Below, one piece after another: positions 23,416-35,800 of a stretch of DNA of 64,000 nt; positions within the stretch are counted from its first letter, which is position 1; each line of letters starts with the position of its first letter. This DNA is from Hyalella azteca (Eukaryota > Arthropoda > Malacostraca > Amphipoda > Hyalellidae): assembly GCF_000764305.2 (NCBI RefSeq), contig NW_025934664.1, positions 186,001 through 250,000 on the forward strand, read 5' to 3'. Made by a program: the position numbers and the translations under genes. The notes beneath the pieces are model-generated. The model was not told the DNA's origin and ran no database searches. It saw nothing but the letters and a program-made list of their open reading frames with translations.

Positions 23416-23599
23416 CAGTTGATGCCACTGCTTGTTGAGCGCAGCTTGGCGCGCTCACGACAAGGATGGACGTCTATCGATCTGTGTACATGGCGCCTCT
23501 CACTCGCCAGCTCTCCCTCCCTCTTGCTCACGTTAGGCTGCTCACATGCTCGTCTCAGCGATGCAATCACATAATTTGTACCCACAATACCTACGATAA

Positions 23600-23722
23600 A
23601 GGTAGACTACCCTCTGATGGTAAAATATCCTCCGAGGGTAAAGTAACCTCTTAGGTAAAATACCCTCTTAGGGTAATATGACCTTTTAGGGTAAAACACC
23701 CTCTAAGGGTAAAAGAGCCCTT
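23600..23722. repeat. 18-bp palindromic minisatellite (ACCCTCTTAGGGTAAA)
   Basis: Seven units. CCCT and AGGG arms within each unit make it self-complementary. Units differ by one to four bases. Confidence 0.85.
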
Positions 23723-24773
23723 AAAGTGAAGATCTTTCTAAAATTAGAGTACACTATGCAGACTATTTATCACATTTTCGGTAGTGAAAGTGTAAGTTTT
23801 TCAACTATGTCAATACGAGTACGTATCAATGATACTTTGCACTTGTGAAAAAGGCGACGTGAGAAATTGGATATTAAGTTGAAGAAATTTCTGAACCTGT
23901 TTAAGGCATAAGGATTATGTTTCATTATAAAATTTTAGAAATTCTAGAAGTAAAAGTCAAAGATAGAGAATAAATTAGTCGGTAACATGGTCAATATTCT
24001 GGATAAGAGCGTCATTTTACTTTTCTGAACTTCTGTTCAATACTTTAATTTCACGATTATTTTAATTTTATCAGTAATTGATTTATATTGTATAGGTGTA
24101 CTTGAGCCATTTTTTCGCTGACGCTCGTACAATCTCAGCATTTGTTTGTGCATTTCTATAGATGATTTATTTCAAAAACTAATCGTAAAACGTGCCTTCT
24201 TATTAATATCGTTTCATAGTAAGATGTTATGAGTAGCATCTTAGATTACTTTTAAAAATGAAAGGCCTTATAAAATCCTTTTCAAATGACGTGTCAAAAG
24301 ATCTGGCATTCGTCTGAGCCCAGGTGTGGTTATCTTCAGCCTAATTTCAACGACACTTGTGTCAAGCTCGTCCTTGTAAACTGGATAAGCTTTTCTACCT
24401 CGAGCTCTATTTATTTAGTCTTTAGTTCAGCAAGGAAATTTCACTTTTATGTTCAATTTTTTCACTATTTGGTCTCGAGTTCTCCCTCTTTCTCTCTTTT
24501 CTGGTTCTGAGGTAAGTCGTTAATTACTTATAGTTTTTTATTTTGTTTTGCGTCCCAGGATATCTACTGATCCTGAATTAAGATACGAGATCTTTTTTCT
24601 TTCCTATCCTTAATTTGGTCACGAGATTTCTCTCTTTTAGATCCCTCACGAAATCCTTTTTACTTTATATAGTTTAATTTGTTCCCTATTCTCTCTTCAT
24701 TCCCGCTCTTGCTTCTTTCTCTCGCTTGTTTTGACTGAGATCATTTAAATTTTCAAACTAGTTCTCAATTACA
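23723..24773. other. non-coding DNA with a donor-like site
   Basis: A pyrimidine-rich stretch ends at CTGAG/GTAAGT (24,511/24,512), a near-ideal donor. The preceding frame closes at a TGA next to it, so if it is an exon it would be 5' UTR. No other feature. Confidence 0.3.
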
Positions 24774-24923
24774 ATGCCCGCGCATACCTTGCATTCTGCA
24801 CTAGTTAGGCTTGTGCTTGTCGTCTCGCTGGCGGTCTATGGCAACGTTCCCTTTAATACGGCAGCGGCGGCGAGACAGGGCGGAGGTGGGCCGTATATTC
24901 TCCTCCTGTGCGCTCTCTAACTC
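24774..24923 (+). CDS. candidate 49-aa ORF with a signal-peptide-like start
   Basis: The ATG follows an in-frame TAG (24,759). The product begins MPAHTLHSALVRLVLVVSLA, a basic n-region followed by a hydrophobic core, then an Ala-rich stretch, ARQGGGG and a stop. A possible donor GGAG/GTGGGC at 24,885/24,886 would make a 112-nt exon leaving one extra base, again the phase that kinase exon 2 accepts. The GC-rich stretch just after it (24,860-25,020) is promoter-like in composition. Evidence is thin: one short frame and a weak donor. Confidence 0.2.
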
Positions 24924-25020
24924 TCCCTAGCGCGCGCTCTTTTCACCCCCACTCGCTCTATCCCTCCCTCTCTCTTGCGCGCGAGTTCGCGCTCTTTTAT
25001 CCCCGCTCCTCTCTCATAGC
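24840..25020. promoter_or_regulatory. GC/CT-rich CpG-containing stretch
   Basis: GCGGCGGCGAGACAGGGCGG and several GCGCGCTCTTTT-type repeats stand out from the AT-rich surroundings. This could mark a promoter, but no core motifs are diagnostic. Confidence 0.25.
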
Positions 25021-25681
25021 AGGATAATATTGGCGGGACTTGCTTGCAACGACCTGCAGCTCAGGTGAAAGATCAGCGGACGATGACTCCATGCTCTATG
25101 AGTGCATTGCTACACGTGGATAAATTCAAAATTTTATGATGATGTCTGTATTACAATTTCGACCTCTGACATCTCTTGACTTCTGGCATTTTTGTATTCT
25201 AACTTGTGTTTATGAGACAGGTTTAGTTACTTCACCGAATTTTTACTTGACTCATGACTCAAACTGTTGATGAGATCGAGCGTTGAACTCGTGTTCGAAT
25301 AAATTATTTATTAGTTATTTGTTAGCAGCGAATTCATTTGTAAAATATCCTAGCATTTATTATGATCATGCTGATCGATTTATAAAATGTGCGATATCTT
25401 CTTTAAGAATGACGACATAAAACTAACACAATCAAACCTCATGCCGGAACCGACATTCAAATTTCTCTCGCGTGATGCCTTCAGGCGAGATTAGTAATTT
25501 TTCTCGTTTATTCAAGCATGGTGGGAGTGGGAGAAGTTTACTGCCATGAATAATGGTGGCAATTGATGAGGTTGTGGTTGAGAGGGTGCGGTGGGCGTCT
25601 CAGGCTGGGCGTTCTCGCGTCATCAATTTACGTTAGGTCGCTGGACGGAGGACGTGGGCGTTGCGATCTCTGACGTCGCCG

Positions 25682-25838
25682 TGCACTCAGAAAAATTAGT
25701 GCGTCATAGCGTCGAAATAAGCGTCACACTTTCTACACGTAGCTGTGATACGCCCTTCTGCCGAGCTAAACTCGGTCAGGGTAAGGGCAATACGTGTATC
25801 GTTATTAATACAATGTCTCACTCATTACTCTGAGTGCG
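25682..25838. mobile_element. MITE-like element, CACTCA family (copy 7)
   Basis: From TGCACTCAGAAAAATTAGTG to ATTACTCTGAGTGCG, an inverted pair. The interior (GTCGAAATAAGCGTCACAC, GAGCTAAACTCGGTCAGG) is diverged but collinear with copies 4 and 5. Confidence 0.5.
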
Positions 25839-27097
25839 CTGCAGCAGGCTAACTAATATTATTGTTGTTTTCAGTCGCTCGCTCAACCCTTAAATTGTTT
25901 AAATAATTATATCTATGAATGGAAGTATTAGCTTGACCCTAAGATTCCTTCCCGTCAATTAGTCGTTCCTGTAGAAGTAAAAGTGTTATTTAGTGAAATT
26001 CTTGCATCTCTGACCTGGTAATGAATATGATTTTAAAGTACGCACAACATTATTCCTTTCGTTGACCTTCGTTGAATATCATCACTCAAATCTCATCGTG
26101 TATAATCATGTGCGCATATGTGTGAGATGAAGAGTTGTTAATGAATGCCTTCTCTCATGGCTCTGAGCACTAGATGCATGAGAATGAAACGTATGCATGC
26201 TCGCGCACATGATACTAGAATTTCTATTCATTTTAGTATTCATATTATCATCGAGATTATTTATGTAGATCTCGTGCCTTGCGACCTTTGGGTTTATGGG
26301 TACGAACACGTGCACAGCATGCGTAAGCCTGCTGTGGCCGTGAGAAGTACGTTATATACACACGTGCTCTCGTCACAAGTGTATCAAGGCTGTCATCTGC
26401 ATCAAAACGCTTCAAACTTTGTTGTGGGAGCTCGTACAGTCAATTACAACACGTCTGTGCTTCAGAGTCAAGCCTTTGTCATAACACAGCACTGAAAACT
26501 TCCGCATTCTATTTATATTCTCCATGTGTAATATACATTCCCTCATACAATTTATTGTTAACGAATAAAAATTAGTGTTTAGTTTTACCTTGTTAAGTTG
26601 AGATTGAAAGTCCTCATGCTGTGCGACTGTGCGACCTCGACGTGTATTGTTGACATGAATAAATAAATATTATGCTGCTCCTCGAAGTAGCTTCTGAGTA
26701 CAAACTGGTGTCCCGAGATGGCCTTATTTGTCAACATTTCCGAGGGCGTTTTCTGTACCCAAAACACTCCATGAAAGGCGAGCTCCGTTTTGGGTGTAGC
26801 CGAGCACGTCTTAGCAAGTGGGCGTGGATGTCTCTTTTTATGGTAGCTTTTGCTTCAGCCTTCAAGGGAGCTGCCTATTTCTAAGACAGACTTCGGAAAC
26901 GTCATAGTAGAAAAGATTATTCACTCTGAACTGATCTAGAATGAATAATTTTTGCTTCTTAACTGGAGGTTGAGCTGGATGCTGAAATCGACCTGAAGTT
27001 GTCTTGTCAAAGCAATGCAGTAATCAGTGCAGTTAAACCGCTAGGAACCTGTCACCCTTATCAGCTCTCACTGTTACATAGTCTTTTCAGAATTTCA
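25839..27097. other. non-coding DNA, no gene seen
   Basis: Frames at 26,106-26,495 and 26,585-26,884 overlap on opposite strands with no recognisable domain. Confidence 0.35.
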
Positions 27098-27538
27098 TCA
27101 CATATGTATGTCGGTCAAATAGGATTTTCGTGCCGTTTCAATTTGATACACTAAAGAAGGATCGAGCTCTGTTTTGTGAACTACGGACCTTTTTAGGAAG
27201 TTTGTTAGCGCGCAGGCGAACCAATTGGGCGAGAGGAAACCACACCACCGAAGAGAAAAAAATGTAGCGGCATTCTTAGGCGTTGATTTCAAGACATGGG
27301 TTTGTCGCTTTAGGTGCGACGGTGGTGGTTGTGGCTGTGGTGGTTCTAGAGCCTCGCCCTCAGCAGTCGTGATCTTGTCTGGGTAGCCAGACAAAGATTG
27401 TGCGGAAATGCACTTCATTCCGCGACCGAGGCGCATGAATTTCCTGGCACGTCGCACGGCGGTGCCCACGCGGCTTGTTTGGCCTCGGTTCATTGGGTGT
27501 GTTCGGGCGAGCACGATTGTCTGGTGATTTGGGGCCAC
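27098..27538 (-). CDS. unrecognised minus-strand open frame, up to 146 codons
   Basis: One of the longer non-repeat frames outside the kinase. It opens at a GTG codon; the first ATG is at residue 16. The product is basic at first (RRARKFMRLGRG), then Pro/Gln-rich (EPPQPQPPPSH). A second minus frame is also open through the first part. GC content is high here, which lengthens chance ORFs. It might be a second exon downstream of 27,697-27,889, but no convincing acceptor fixes the frame. No known domain. Confidence 0.15.
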   Translation of the reverse strand: MAPNHQTIVLARTHPMNRGQTSRVGTAVRRARKFMRLGRGMKCISAQSLSGYPDKITTAEGEALEPPQPQPPPSHLKRQTHVLKSTPKNAATFFSLRWCGFLSPNWFACALTNFLKRSVVHKTELDPSLVYQIETARKSYLTDIHM

Positions 27539-27696
27539 GAAATGTGGAATATAGAATAAAAACTCATTTTAAATGATATTGATATCTGCTTTTTGAGCTT
27601 GTGACTATTTGTTTACAATGTAGAATGGCAACTTACGATAATCTTCAACGAATTGAAATAAAAAATAAATGTGACGTAATATTATTGGCAACTTAC

Positions 27697-27889
27697 TCGC
27701 CTCATACATTACCCAATTACAAATTAAAATAGTAATGTCTGCAGTAAGACATATTTCAACAGTTCCATCCACGTACTCTGTCTCGAGTTCATGAGAGCTC
27801 GATGACCAAAAGCGACCTCGCATCCTCGCCAGATCGGAAAGTGCGTTACGCTCGTCTCTTGTCCATATAAAGTACCGCCGCGTTACCAT
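27697..27889 (-). CDS. candidate minus-strand exon, 64 codons
   Basis: Reading on the minus strand, an ATG at 27,889 opens MVTRRYFIWTRDERNALSDL and the frame stays hydrophilic and mixed to NWVMYEA, where GCGA/GTAAGT gives a strong donor (GT at 27,696-27,695). A second GTAAGTTGCC lies 60 bp further on in the same frame (about 27,630), so two alternative donors are possible. The protein is not recognised. No companion exon could be fixed. Confidence 0.25.
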
Positions 27890-27971
27890 TTAAGGTTCTA
27901 CCAACTACCATTTATGGGCATAACCTGCGCAGCCAAGCCGCGCTCCACTCATGGTGCCCACGTACCCCGGG

Positions 27972-28058
27972 ATGTGGTGAGTGGGAGGACTGAGGGGGCA
28001 CAACGCGGTGAGTGGGAGGACTGAGGGGGCACAACGCGGTGAGTGGGAGGATTGAGAG
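27972..28058. repeat. 31-bp minisatellite, three units
   Basis: GTGAGTGGGAGGACTGAGGG units at a 31-bp period; two are nearly identical and the third is truncated. A CG-rich stretch (CGCGCGCGCG at about 28,090) follows. Confidence 0.8.
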
Positions 28059-28109
28059 ACACCACCACTCCCACTCACAGCACTGCCACGCGCGCGCGCG
28101 CGCTCGCTC

Positions 28110-29059
28110 GCTCCGTTTACGGCGCGTCGTCATCGCTAATTGGGTCCTCGAAGCATAGGCTTTGGCAAAAATTTTGCACAATTCCTGCAATAACAAGTTT
28201 ATTCAGCTATTTTTTCAAAAATGTGTACAACTCATCGAAATGATGTTGGACACGTTTACGTATATTTTAATGCTTATGCAATATTAGCGCTGAAAATCTT
28301 CTAAAATTATCTTCTTCAACATAATCACAATATTTTTGATTTGAGTAACGAGATCCACAAATGAAGTGCAGTGCGTTGGTGAAAATAGCGAAGAAATCTA
28401 TCTATCGATTTCTTAGTGTTGACATTCACTTTGCCACCCACTCACTTTCATATGGCCCACTTCTCTCTTTGTCAACTCCACTCACGCTCTTTTTCTCCGA
28501 CCACGCTAAATCGTAAAGTATTTATCGAATTCAAAGTTTTCTCCAAACCTCCGTTATTATCTCTATATTTAGCAATATCTTTCTGCTTTCTTGCTGCGCA
28601 ATACATCGGCCTGCAAGTAGCACGCAAGCAATCTGCCTCTTTTATTGGGAAGGTTTGTGGTCGCGTGTGCATTGGTAGCTTGACTCTCTTTCTCTCTTTC
28701 CGTGAACCCATTCGCTCGATCGTCGCTGGAGAAATTTCGATGCCAAGTCGTAGTTATACTCTGTAGCACTCGCTCATTCGCTCTTTGCTCTGGCCCATTG
28801 ACAAAAACCTGACTGAGTTGTTTACACAGATGAAAGAAACCGCTGCTAGTGGTTGAGACGTTTTACAGCGTTTGAAAAGTTTTGATGCAGTTTTTTTTAT
28901 ACCAAAACATCGATTTTTTTACATTTTTACAAAACAAGTAACACTGAAGACGCTCGTAAATTCAGGTGTCCCGCGGGCATGTGATATTTCTTCTATTTGT
29001 GTACTTGTAAACGATAAAGTGACGTTTTGTCAGCGTAATTGCACCTGGCTATTTGAGGC
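28110..29059. other. non-coding DNA, no gene seen
   Basis: Overlapping frames on both strands at 28,416-28,769 lack recognisable domains. Confidence 0.35.
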
Positions 29060-29283
29060 TGTGATGACATGATGCTCCAGTCATGCGGACATGCCATGTG
29101 GGAGGCTATGGTGACATGATGCCCCAGTCATGCGGACATGCCATGTGGGAGGCTATGATGACATGATACCCGTCATGCGGGCATTCCATGTGGGAGGCTA
29201 TGATGACATGATGCCCCAGCCATGCGGGCATGCCATGTGGGAGGCTATGATGACATCATGCCCCAGTCGTGTCTACATGCCAT
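29060..29283. repeat. 47-bp minisatellite, four to five units
   Basis: Units hold CATGCGGACATGCCATGTGG and GAGGCTATGATGACATGATG, starting near 29,082, 29,129, 29,175 and 29,221. The third has lost one base. Confidence 0.85.
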
Positions 29284-29639
29284 TTACGCAGCGTGCCCTT
29301 GTGCTGCACGCTCGTCGCAAGCCTCGCATGGTAACATGCCTAGCATGAACGATGCGTCATCCTTCGTAATGCCCGCGCCACTAGCAAGTTTAGACGCTCT
29401 CTTCATATTCCTTATACGTATTCGTGTTATTCCTTGATGTAATTTCAGGAAAATTAAGATAGTATATATTAAATGAAAATATTTTCATCAAATTCTGCAT
29501 ACATAATCTGCTATTTATACATTTTTCAATACTTTTTTCGGGCTCATTTGTGTTGGTCATTAATCGGGATTCCCCTAACCTCGACCTCGCAGCCTTGTAA
29601 TCAACGTTATGGCTCTCCATTAGGAAAATTATCTGGAGA

Positions 29640-29760
29640 GAAACGTGTCATTGAAGTGCTCTAAAATGCGCAACATTGCTCTAGAATGCGCTGCGCTGCC
29701 TTGCTCGAGAATACGCAACGTTGCTCTAGAATGCGCAGCGTATACTGCGCAGTTTGGGCA
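29640..29760. repeat. short repeat of CTAGAATGCGCA(A/G)CGTTG
   Basis: Three to four imperfect units of about 30 bp round CTAGAATGCGC. Mild GC enrichment follows to 29,850. Confidence 0.6.
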
Positions 29761-29849
29761 TCAAAGCTCCGTTGTGCGCATTCGCGCCTTTTTTGCTTGC
29801 GCGCCTCGCCGAGGTGTGTCAATGCCACGGCGCACGCGCGCGTGAAAGT

Positions 29850-32800
29850 TTGCTTTGGTCCTCAGCGTATTTTTTATTTATTCAGGGACTTACTAAGTCA
29901 ACGATTTCCAGTTCAGGGATTTCATTAAATCTTGGATCTTAAATGATTTTCAAAGGTTCTCGTCCTTTTGGGGAATTCGTTTTTCCTTTGAAAGCATAAG
30001 GTTAGAACACATTTGTCGTCACATTTGGGCATTTGTTATAAATTTATCGTGTTACTTTCTTTTTACTGTGTTACTATTAGCATTGCTGTTACAAGCGATC
30101 CGCGGTATTCCATAGGTCAGTTATTTCCTCCCGAGTCTTGTGTTTCACTCTAAAGTCTATTTATCATCGCATAATTGTGTATTTCTGCAGTTGTACGCTT
30201 GAGTGGCAGTACACGCGAGTAAGTGAGGGGGACGCCGTAGCGTGCTCTTGTAACGCCTTTACGCCTAACTTCCCTCGCTTGTGTTGGTAATGTGAGGGCG
30301 CTCTTGTGACCCTCACACACACGGTGAGAGTTTGCACCAGCTTAGGCCTACGGGTGTAGGTTAGACCGCCAGCTGCACCTCATGCCCTCACAAACGATTC
30401 TTTTGTTTGGGTTTCGCGGCTAAATGAGAACATCGAAGTGAGTACAAGCGGGCTTTGGTCAGGAAGAAACTTCGAGCATTTCTCGAAGATTTATTCAGAG
30501 AAAACGACAATCGGAATCGCAACTACGGGTTAACTGTGCAAAATTCAGATGCTGTAAAGTCATTGGTTCAATAAGTTAGCTAAATTTTGTTAGTTGACGT
30601 GGAATTTGAGCTGCTTAATACTACAAGTCTCTCATTAAACGCTCATTTCCAAAGTGTTGTCAATCTTATTAACGAGCTCACAATTACCTATGCTTACATT
30701 GACACTCCGATGTCCCATTGCTTCTATGAACTCATGCTAGTTTATATTTCCACATTAGCCTAAGCCCTAAAGCATTCATGCCGGGTGTTCACACTTCCTG
30801 CCTCATATAATTGTTGCTGACGTGGTTGTCACAGTAATTAATTTGTGCCTCTCACGTACAAAAAAAAATAATAGTCAGCTGTCGATGATAGACATATCTG
30901 CTGTAGATCAGAGCATGCAATGTTAAATCTACTAATGAATTAATCATCCTCGTTCAAATGACTGACTCAACTGGGTCGAGTCTATAAATTTAGCAGACAC
31001 ATGCCGGTTAGAATTAAATCTCGGTAATGCGCTTATATCAGTTATCCTGAAGTGAGAGTGCGTTCCGCTGACTAACTTATTCGTATAAACGCTGGCTCTT
31101 GCTGAAGATAATTCAAGTTTCGAATGATTCACATGCCTGTCTCGGCAGCTTGCTAGCTCAAAGTCGCTTGTCACTGCCACTAAGAACTCGTGATCAACTG
31201 TTCGCGCCATGAGTCATCAATGATCATGCAAGTCTGCTGCTCGCTATAGTTAGATCTCGGTTCTGCGGGTGCGGGCAGTTAAGTTCGTTGAGGTGTCGCA
31301 AGCCTTCCAACGACTTAACCTATTTATCGCACGCGCCTGCCCTGCCACCAGTTGCCCCAGTCTTGTGGTGAGACGTTCGTAAAAGCTGCAACTTAGCTGG
31401 CGATCTTTCTCAATATAGTGAGCTTGTTTTATTCCTTGCGACTGGTGTGACAGGTTTATTTAGAAAACGTTGTCAGGCTCATTATAGTCGTCACCATTGC
31501 ACGCGTATGAGGAAGAAGAGATGGTATAGATTTCTACTTTGTAATAGTTACACTTGCTTTGACGATTTATTTGATAAACCTTTTCGGGAAATTCTGCTAC
31601 CAGTTTGAAACTGATTTTTCCACGGCTTCCTTGCAAAGGTGGCTTGTAACCTTGGGGGCTAAAAATACGATGAAGCAATCATGCTAGCTGTGAACTGTGG
31701 ACCACACCTTCTAGTCGGAAGAAGTTCCTTGCTGCAATATGTTTGCTCGCTGTAAAAAATGTCCTCGGTCCGAGCCAGCTTTGCTTGTGGCCTTAATTTC
31801 CATCTCTTCCGATGCAAGACTCCCGTTAGACGTCGATGTTGCCGTTATTATCTGCGAGTTTTATCCTCAAAAAAGATCAATGTTGTTTGATGCGCGGAAG
31901 TCGTAAATATTTTTTACGTATCGAATGTTATGGTCGTTTGAGATGTAGATGCTAGAGAATCATTTTGCATGTTTTTCTATTCAATTTTACTTCTGCACCT
32001 GTTTTATCAGAACAAGTGCAGCGTTTGACTGGGAATTTACATGATGGTGCAGTCAATTTAGTAGTGGTGATAGCATCTCTTGTGTTATCATTTACGACTT
32101 TTGCGACAACTACGGCTATCCTAATGGAGCAAGCCTGGATTTTTCTGTTAACTGTCGTGTTGCACATCGATATTTTGAGAACGACAACCTCTGGCCCTAC
32201 CCGGAATGCCGAAGAATGCCCATATTCTGTGTTCGTACACTATACTTCGTATTTCCTCGTAGAAATTGATGGCTTCGTCAACAATTGGATGCAAATCTTT
32301 TATTTTATTACTATATAATAGTGTATATACAACACGCTGTAGCAAACGTATTTCTTGCGTTTCTGGCTGTAAAATCAGTAAGAATTTGTTATATCGTACT
32401 TATATGTCAACTCGCATCGCTCGCTATATATTAAGGTGGATTTTGCCCGCAAAGAAAAAAATTATAATCCTAAAAATTGTTGTATTTTGGTGTATGAACT
32501 CAGTTCCGCGTTAACATTAGAGCCTTACTTCTGAAGGAAGAGCATCATGCATCCATCATGTGATCGCTCCATTTGAATCAAGTTACTTTTGGACTTCCGT
32601 CTGGCCTCTTCGTCAAACGGCCTCCGCAGCACCTCACTTTCTCGAAGCGAGGCTGCTGCTGAATACAAACACACGTCTGGCTGCTTTTTTCGTGTCTAAA
32701 CTCACTCTTATGCACCAGGGCCCTGAGATCGCTGCCATGTAGGCCTGATCTTGAGATAAATTCTACTCGCAACTGATCAAACTTACCCACAGACTTGAGC

Positions 32801-35800
32801 TAAAACCAAATGGCTTTCTCTTGACCGTCGTTCTAGCTAGCTAGTTTATAAGCTTGAGGAAATGTTTGTAGGTACTGAAGTAGTATCATGCTTCGCTTAT
32901 TTTGAATCGCGTATAAAGCTGTTCAGACACTATCCATCGAATTGTACTTTTTAAGCAAATTATAGCGAATTGTTTACAGAGTTAAGTGTTTTTTGTGTGC
33001 CATGTAGGTATTACTTTTCATAGTTTTAATTCTTCACGTGCCCTTAGTAGAGCAGAATGAGAGAATGATGCTTGCGCTCGCAGCATCAAACGCAAATTGC
33101 GCATCTCAATCGTGTACTTGGACTTTGGCCCGGTGATAAGCAAGCCTGCGCTCTGCGTACTTTCTGTCTAGGACGTCGAAGTGCGCATTGCGTAAATGCC
33201 AGCCGCGTTAATTAGTGTCTACTGCGCTCAAGGGATGCCTCTGTTGAGGCTGCGTGCGACATCGTCGCTCTTAGTAGCTGTGGTTCGAGCAGCGATCTCC
33301 AACACATTGTTTGTGATGCTTGCGGTTCTGTTGCGGTCGAGCACGTCGGTTGCTGACAAGCTTTTCTCAACACAGTCCTGTATTATTCTCAGGATAAATG
33401 ATCAAAAAGCTGGTTATGAACTAAATTTTATTTTTTATTTATCCGCACGCTTGACATTTATACTGGGGTTGACACGTTAATGCGTTTTAATTATTTCATG
33501 CGTGGCTGAGCAGACCAATATTGGTTGAGATTCCTGCATTTATCATTGTTCCGTATATTGGCTGTTGCATCAATCCTGGCATTTGCGACTAAATTTTATA
33601 GATTACCTCTCCTGTTTATATAATTTTTATCTACTATAACATTTTCATAACTGTAAATTTGATTAGCCTGTCTTGTGAATCAATTATAATGATATAAATC
33701 AATAATCTTGGGATGAGATTCTGCAGAAGGAAGAAATAACAAGCTCCAAGATCTCAGTTTACTTGCGCAATGCTTCTGCTTTGACCGTTTGTTTTGTCCC
33801 GATTTTTTTTTTCATGTAGCAAGATCGTACAATATGGTCAGCTACAGACAGCATGAACACGTGGAGTGGTTCTAGGGCAAAGCCCTTCCATTGAAGTGAA
33901 ATAAAAATGAACCAGAGCAGTTGAGCAAAAAACGTTGTTTCCGAGAAGCTCATAGACGAAGAAGCGGCAGCAGGTAAAGAAACACAGCAGCTGAATGGGC
34001 ACTTTTCTGCCCATGCCCATGGTCGGGCTGTCCATTGAAGGGAACAGTTGTGCCCAGCTGTCTTTGAGGTGTTCCATTTGCTGGTGCATGCAGCGGTGCT
34101 CGTCGGTATTTCCGTTACAAGAAACTGCCTTCAAAGTCTCCGCTTTCAAGAAACAACGCACATGGGACCTCGACGAGTCTTTGGTGCGCTGGGCTTCCCT
34201 TGAGCTTATCCGCGCTCTCTGCTCCTTATTAGGAGGCGCATCATTTTAGGCCTGTCTCATGTGTTAAACTGATAATTACGCAAGTAATATCTGGCTTATG
34301 AAAATGCATCTTGTAAAAATTGTATTTATATTTATGTAGGTTTAGCTCATGCTTATGCATTTGGTGGAACGGTAATATATAAGTTTTGCTGATCCACATG
34401 AATGTTAGGAAACTATACCTAGACGTCTTGCTGATTGAGCTTGATCAACTAATTTTTCTTGCGTTCATGCTAACATCTGAAAAAGATTTTTCTAGTGCCT
34501 CACCAGTGTTTATGCAAATTACGTTAATGTCAACATTACACTTAATCTAGCTTCGATTCATTTTCATTTAAAATTCAATTTTACTCGGGAAATTCTGCTG
34601 TTTTTCCGTTCAACGTAACAATGGCTAGAGCAATCACTGCAGATTGTTATTTATCTCGTGTCGGGATTCCCGTGTGCTGACGCTGGTAACCGCGCTCTGC
34701 CATGAACAACTCGCTTCATGCGAACTTGCTTACTTTCTGTTACGTTCTAATTGAAATGTGACAGCTAATGTTATTTCATTGTAAACATTTTGCGTAAAAA
34801 GGCACCGATTTTTATTTCCTAAATACTGTAGATATAATTCCGATTGATAATTTTATGATTTTTGATTTACATTTTAATGTTGATATGAATTTCGGACACC
34901 TTATGAAATTGGACACTGATTATATTTAATTATGTGTAATAGACATATATAATTACGAATAGAAATTCGCTCATTATTTCTGAATATAACGTTTAATTCA
35001 CCTCAAAGTTTCACGTATTTTTATTCAATTGGTCTTATGCGCCTTGGAACGCGCTCGGCCTCTGAAGTAGATCAGGGTTCGTGGGAAAGGCCATCTTATT
35101 TCGCTCTCATCGTCAGCGTAAAGATTCGGTTTTCTTTTGGTTGTGCCGCGTCGGCGTCGTTTGTGTGGGTCTTTTGTGGCTCGAATTTTCGCTGTTTACC
35201 TCGGGCAAATGACTCAATGAGTGAGTGAGTGAATGGAAGAGTGAGTGTTTAATGATGCCTGCTCAATCTTAGGGCTGCTCATGACGTGCTCACCATGCGG
35301 GCGCTCTCTCACTCGATCTGCCCCACTTCAAAAGAATGAATTTGCTGCGCTTTGATTCAGTTTGAGAATATATATTATATAAGGATTTTTGTACCACTTG
35401 TAAAAATTTGAAGTTTGAGCTATTTTGATTTTAGTTATAATGCTGGTGCAGTTCACCACACGCTTTAGTTATGAAGACCTGAGGCCTTTTCCATTATGAT
35501 TGAGTAAAGGAGTAAAGGCCGTATCTATTATTTCCACGTAAAGCTGAGAAAGCGCAACACGCGTAATATTTCCGCGTCATATAATTAATTACGTTCCAAA
35601 GTGATTTTCTTCTGGCCGTCCTCTTGAGAGGTAGCCAATATAGTTCTTGATTGCCTGTGATATGTGCTGCTGAATTAGCTATCGATGTGGTCACTGCTGG
35701 TCTCAATCCAATACTGGGTAATAGAAACCTTGTATTTTTCTATAAATATTTAGATTTGAGTATTGACAGATTTCCTATTAGTGTTTGGTTGTATTGACAA

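Noticed and set aside
31965..32318. A 117-codon hydrophobic ORF
   Set aside because: No recognisable family, an opposite-strand ORF overlaps it, and the composition is typical of chance T-rich frames.
33838..34249. Opposed ORFs of 84 and 107 codons that looked faintly like transposase or membrane protein
   Set aside because: No motif could be named and the apparent similarity did not hold up on reading residue by residue.
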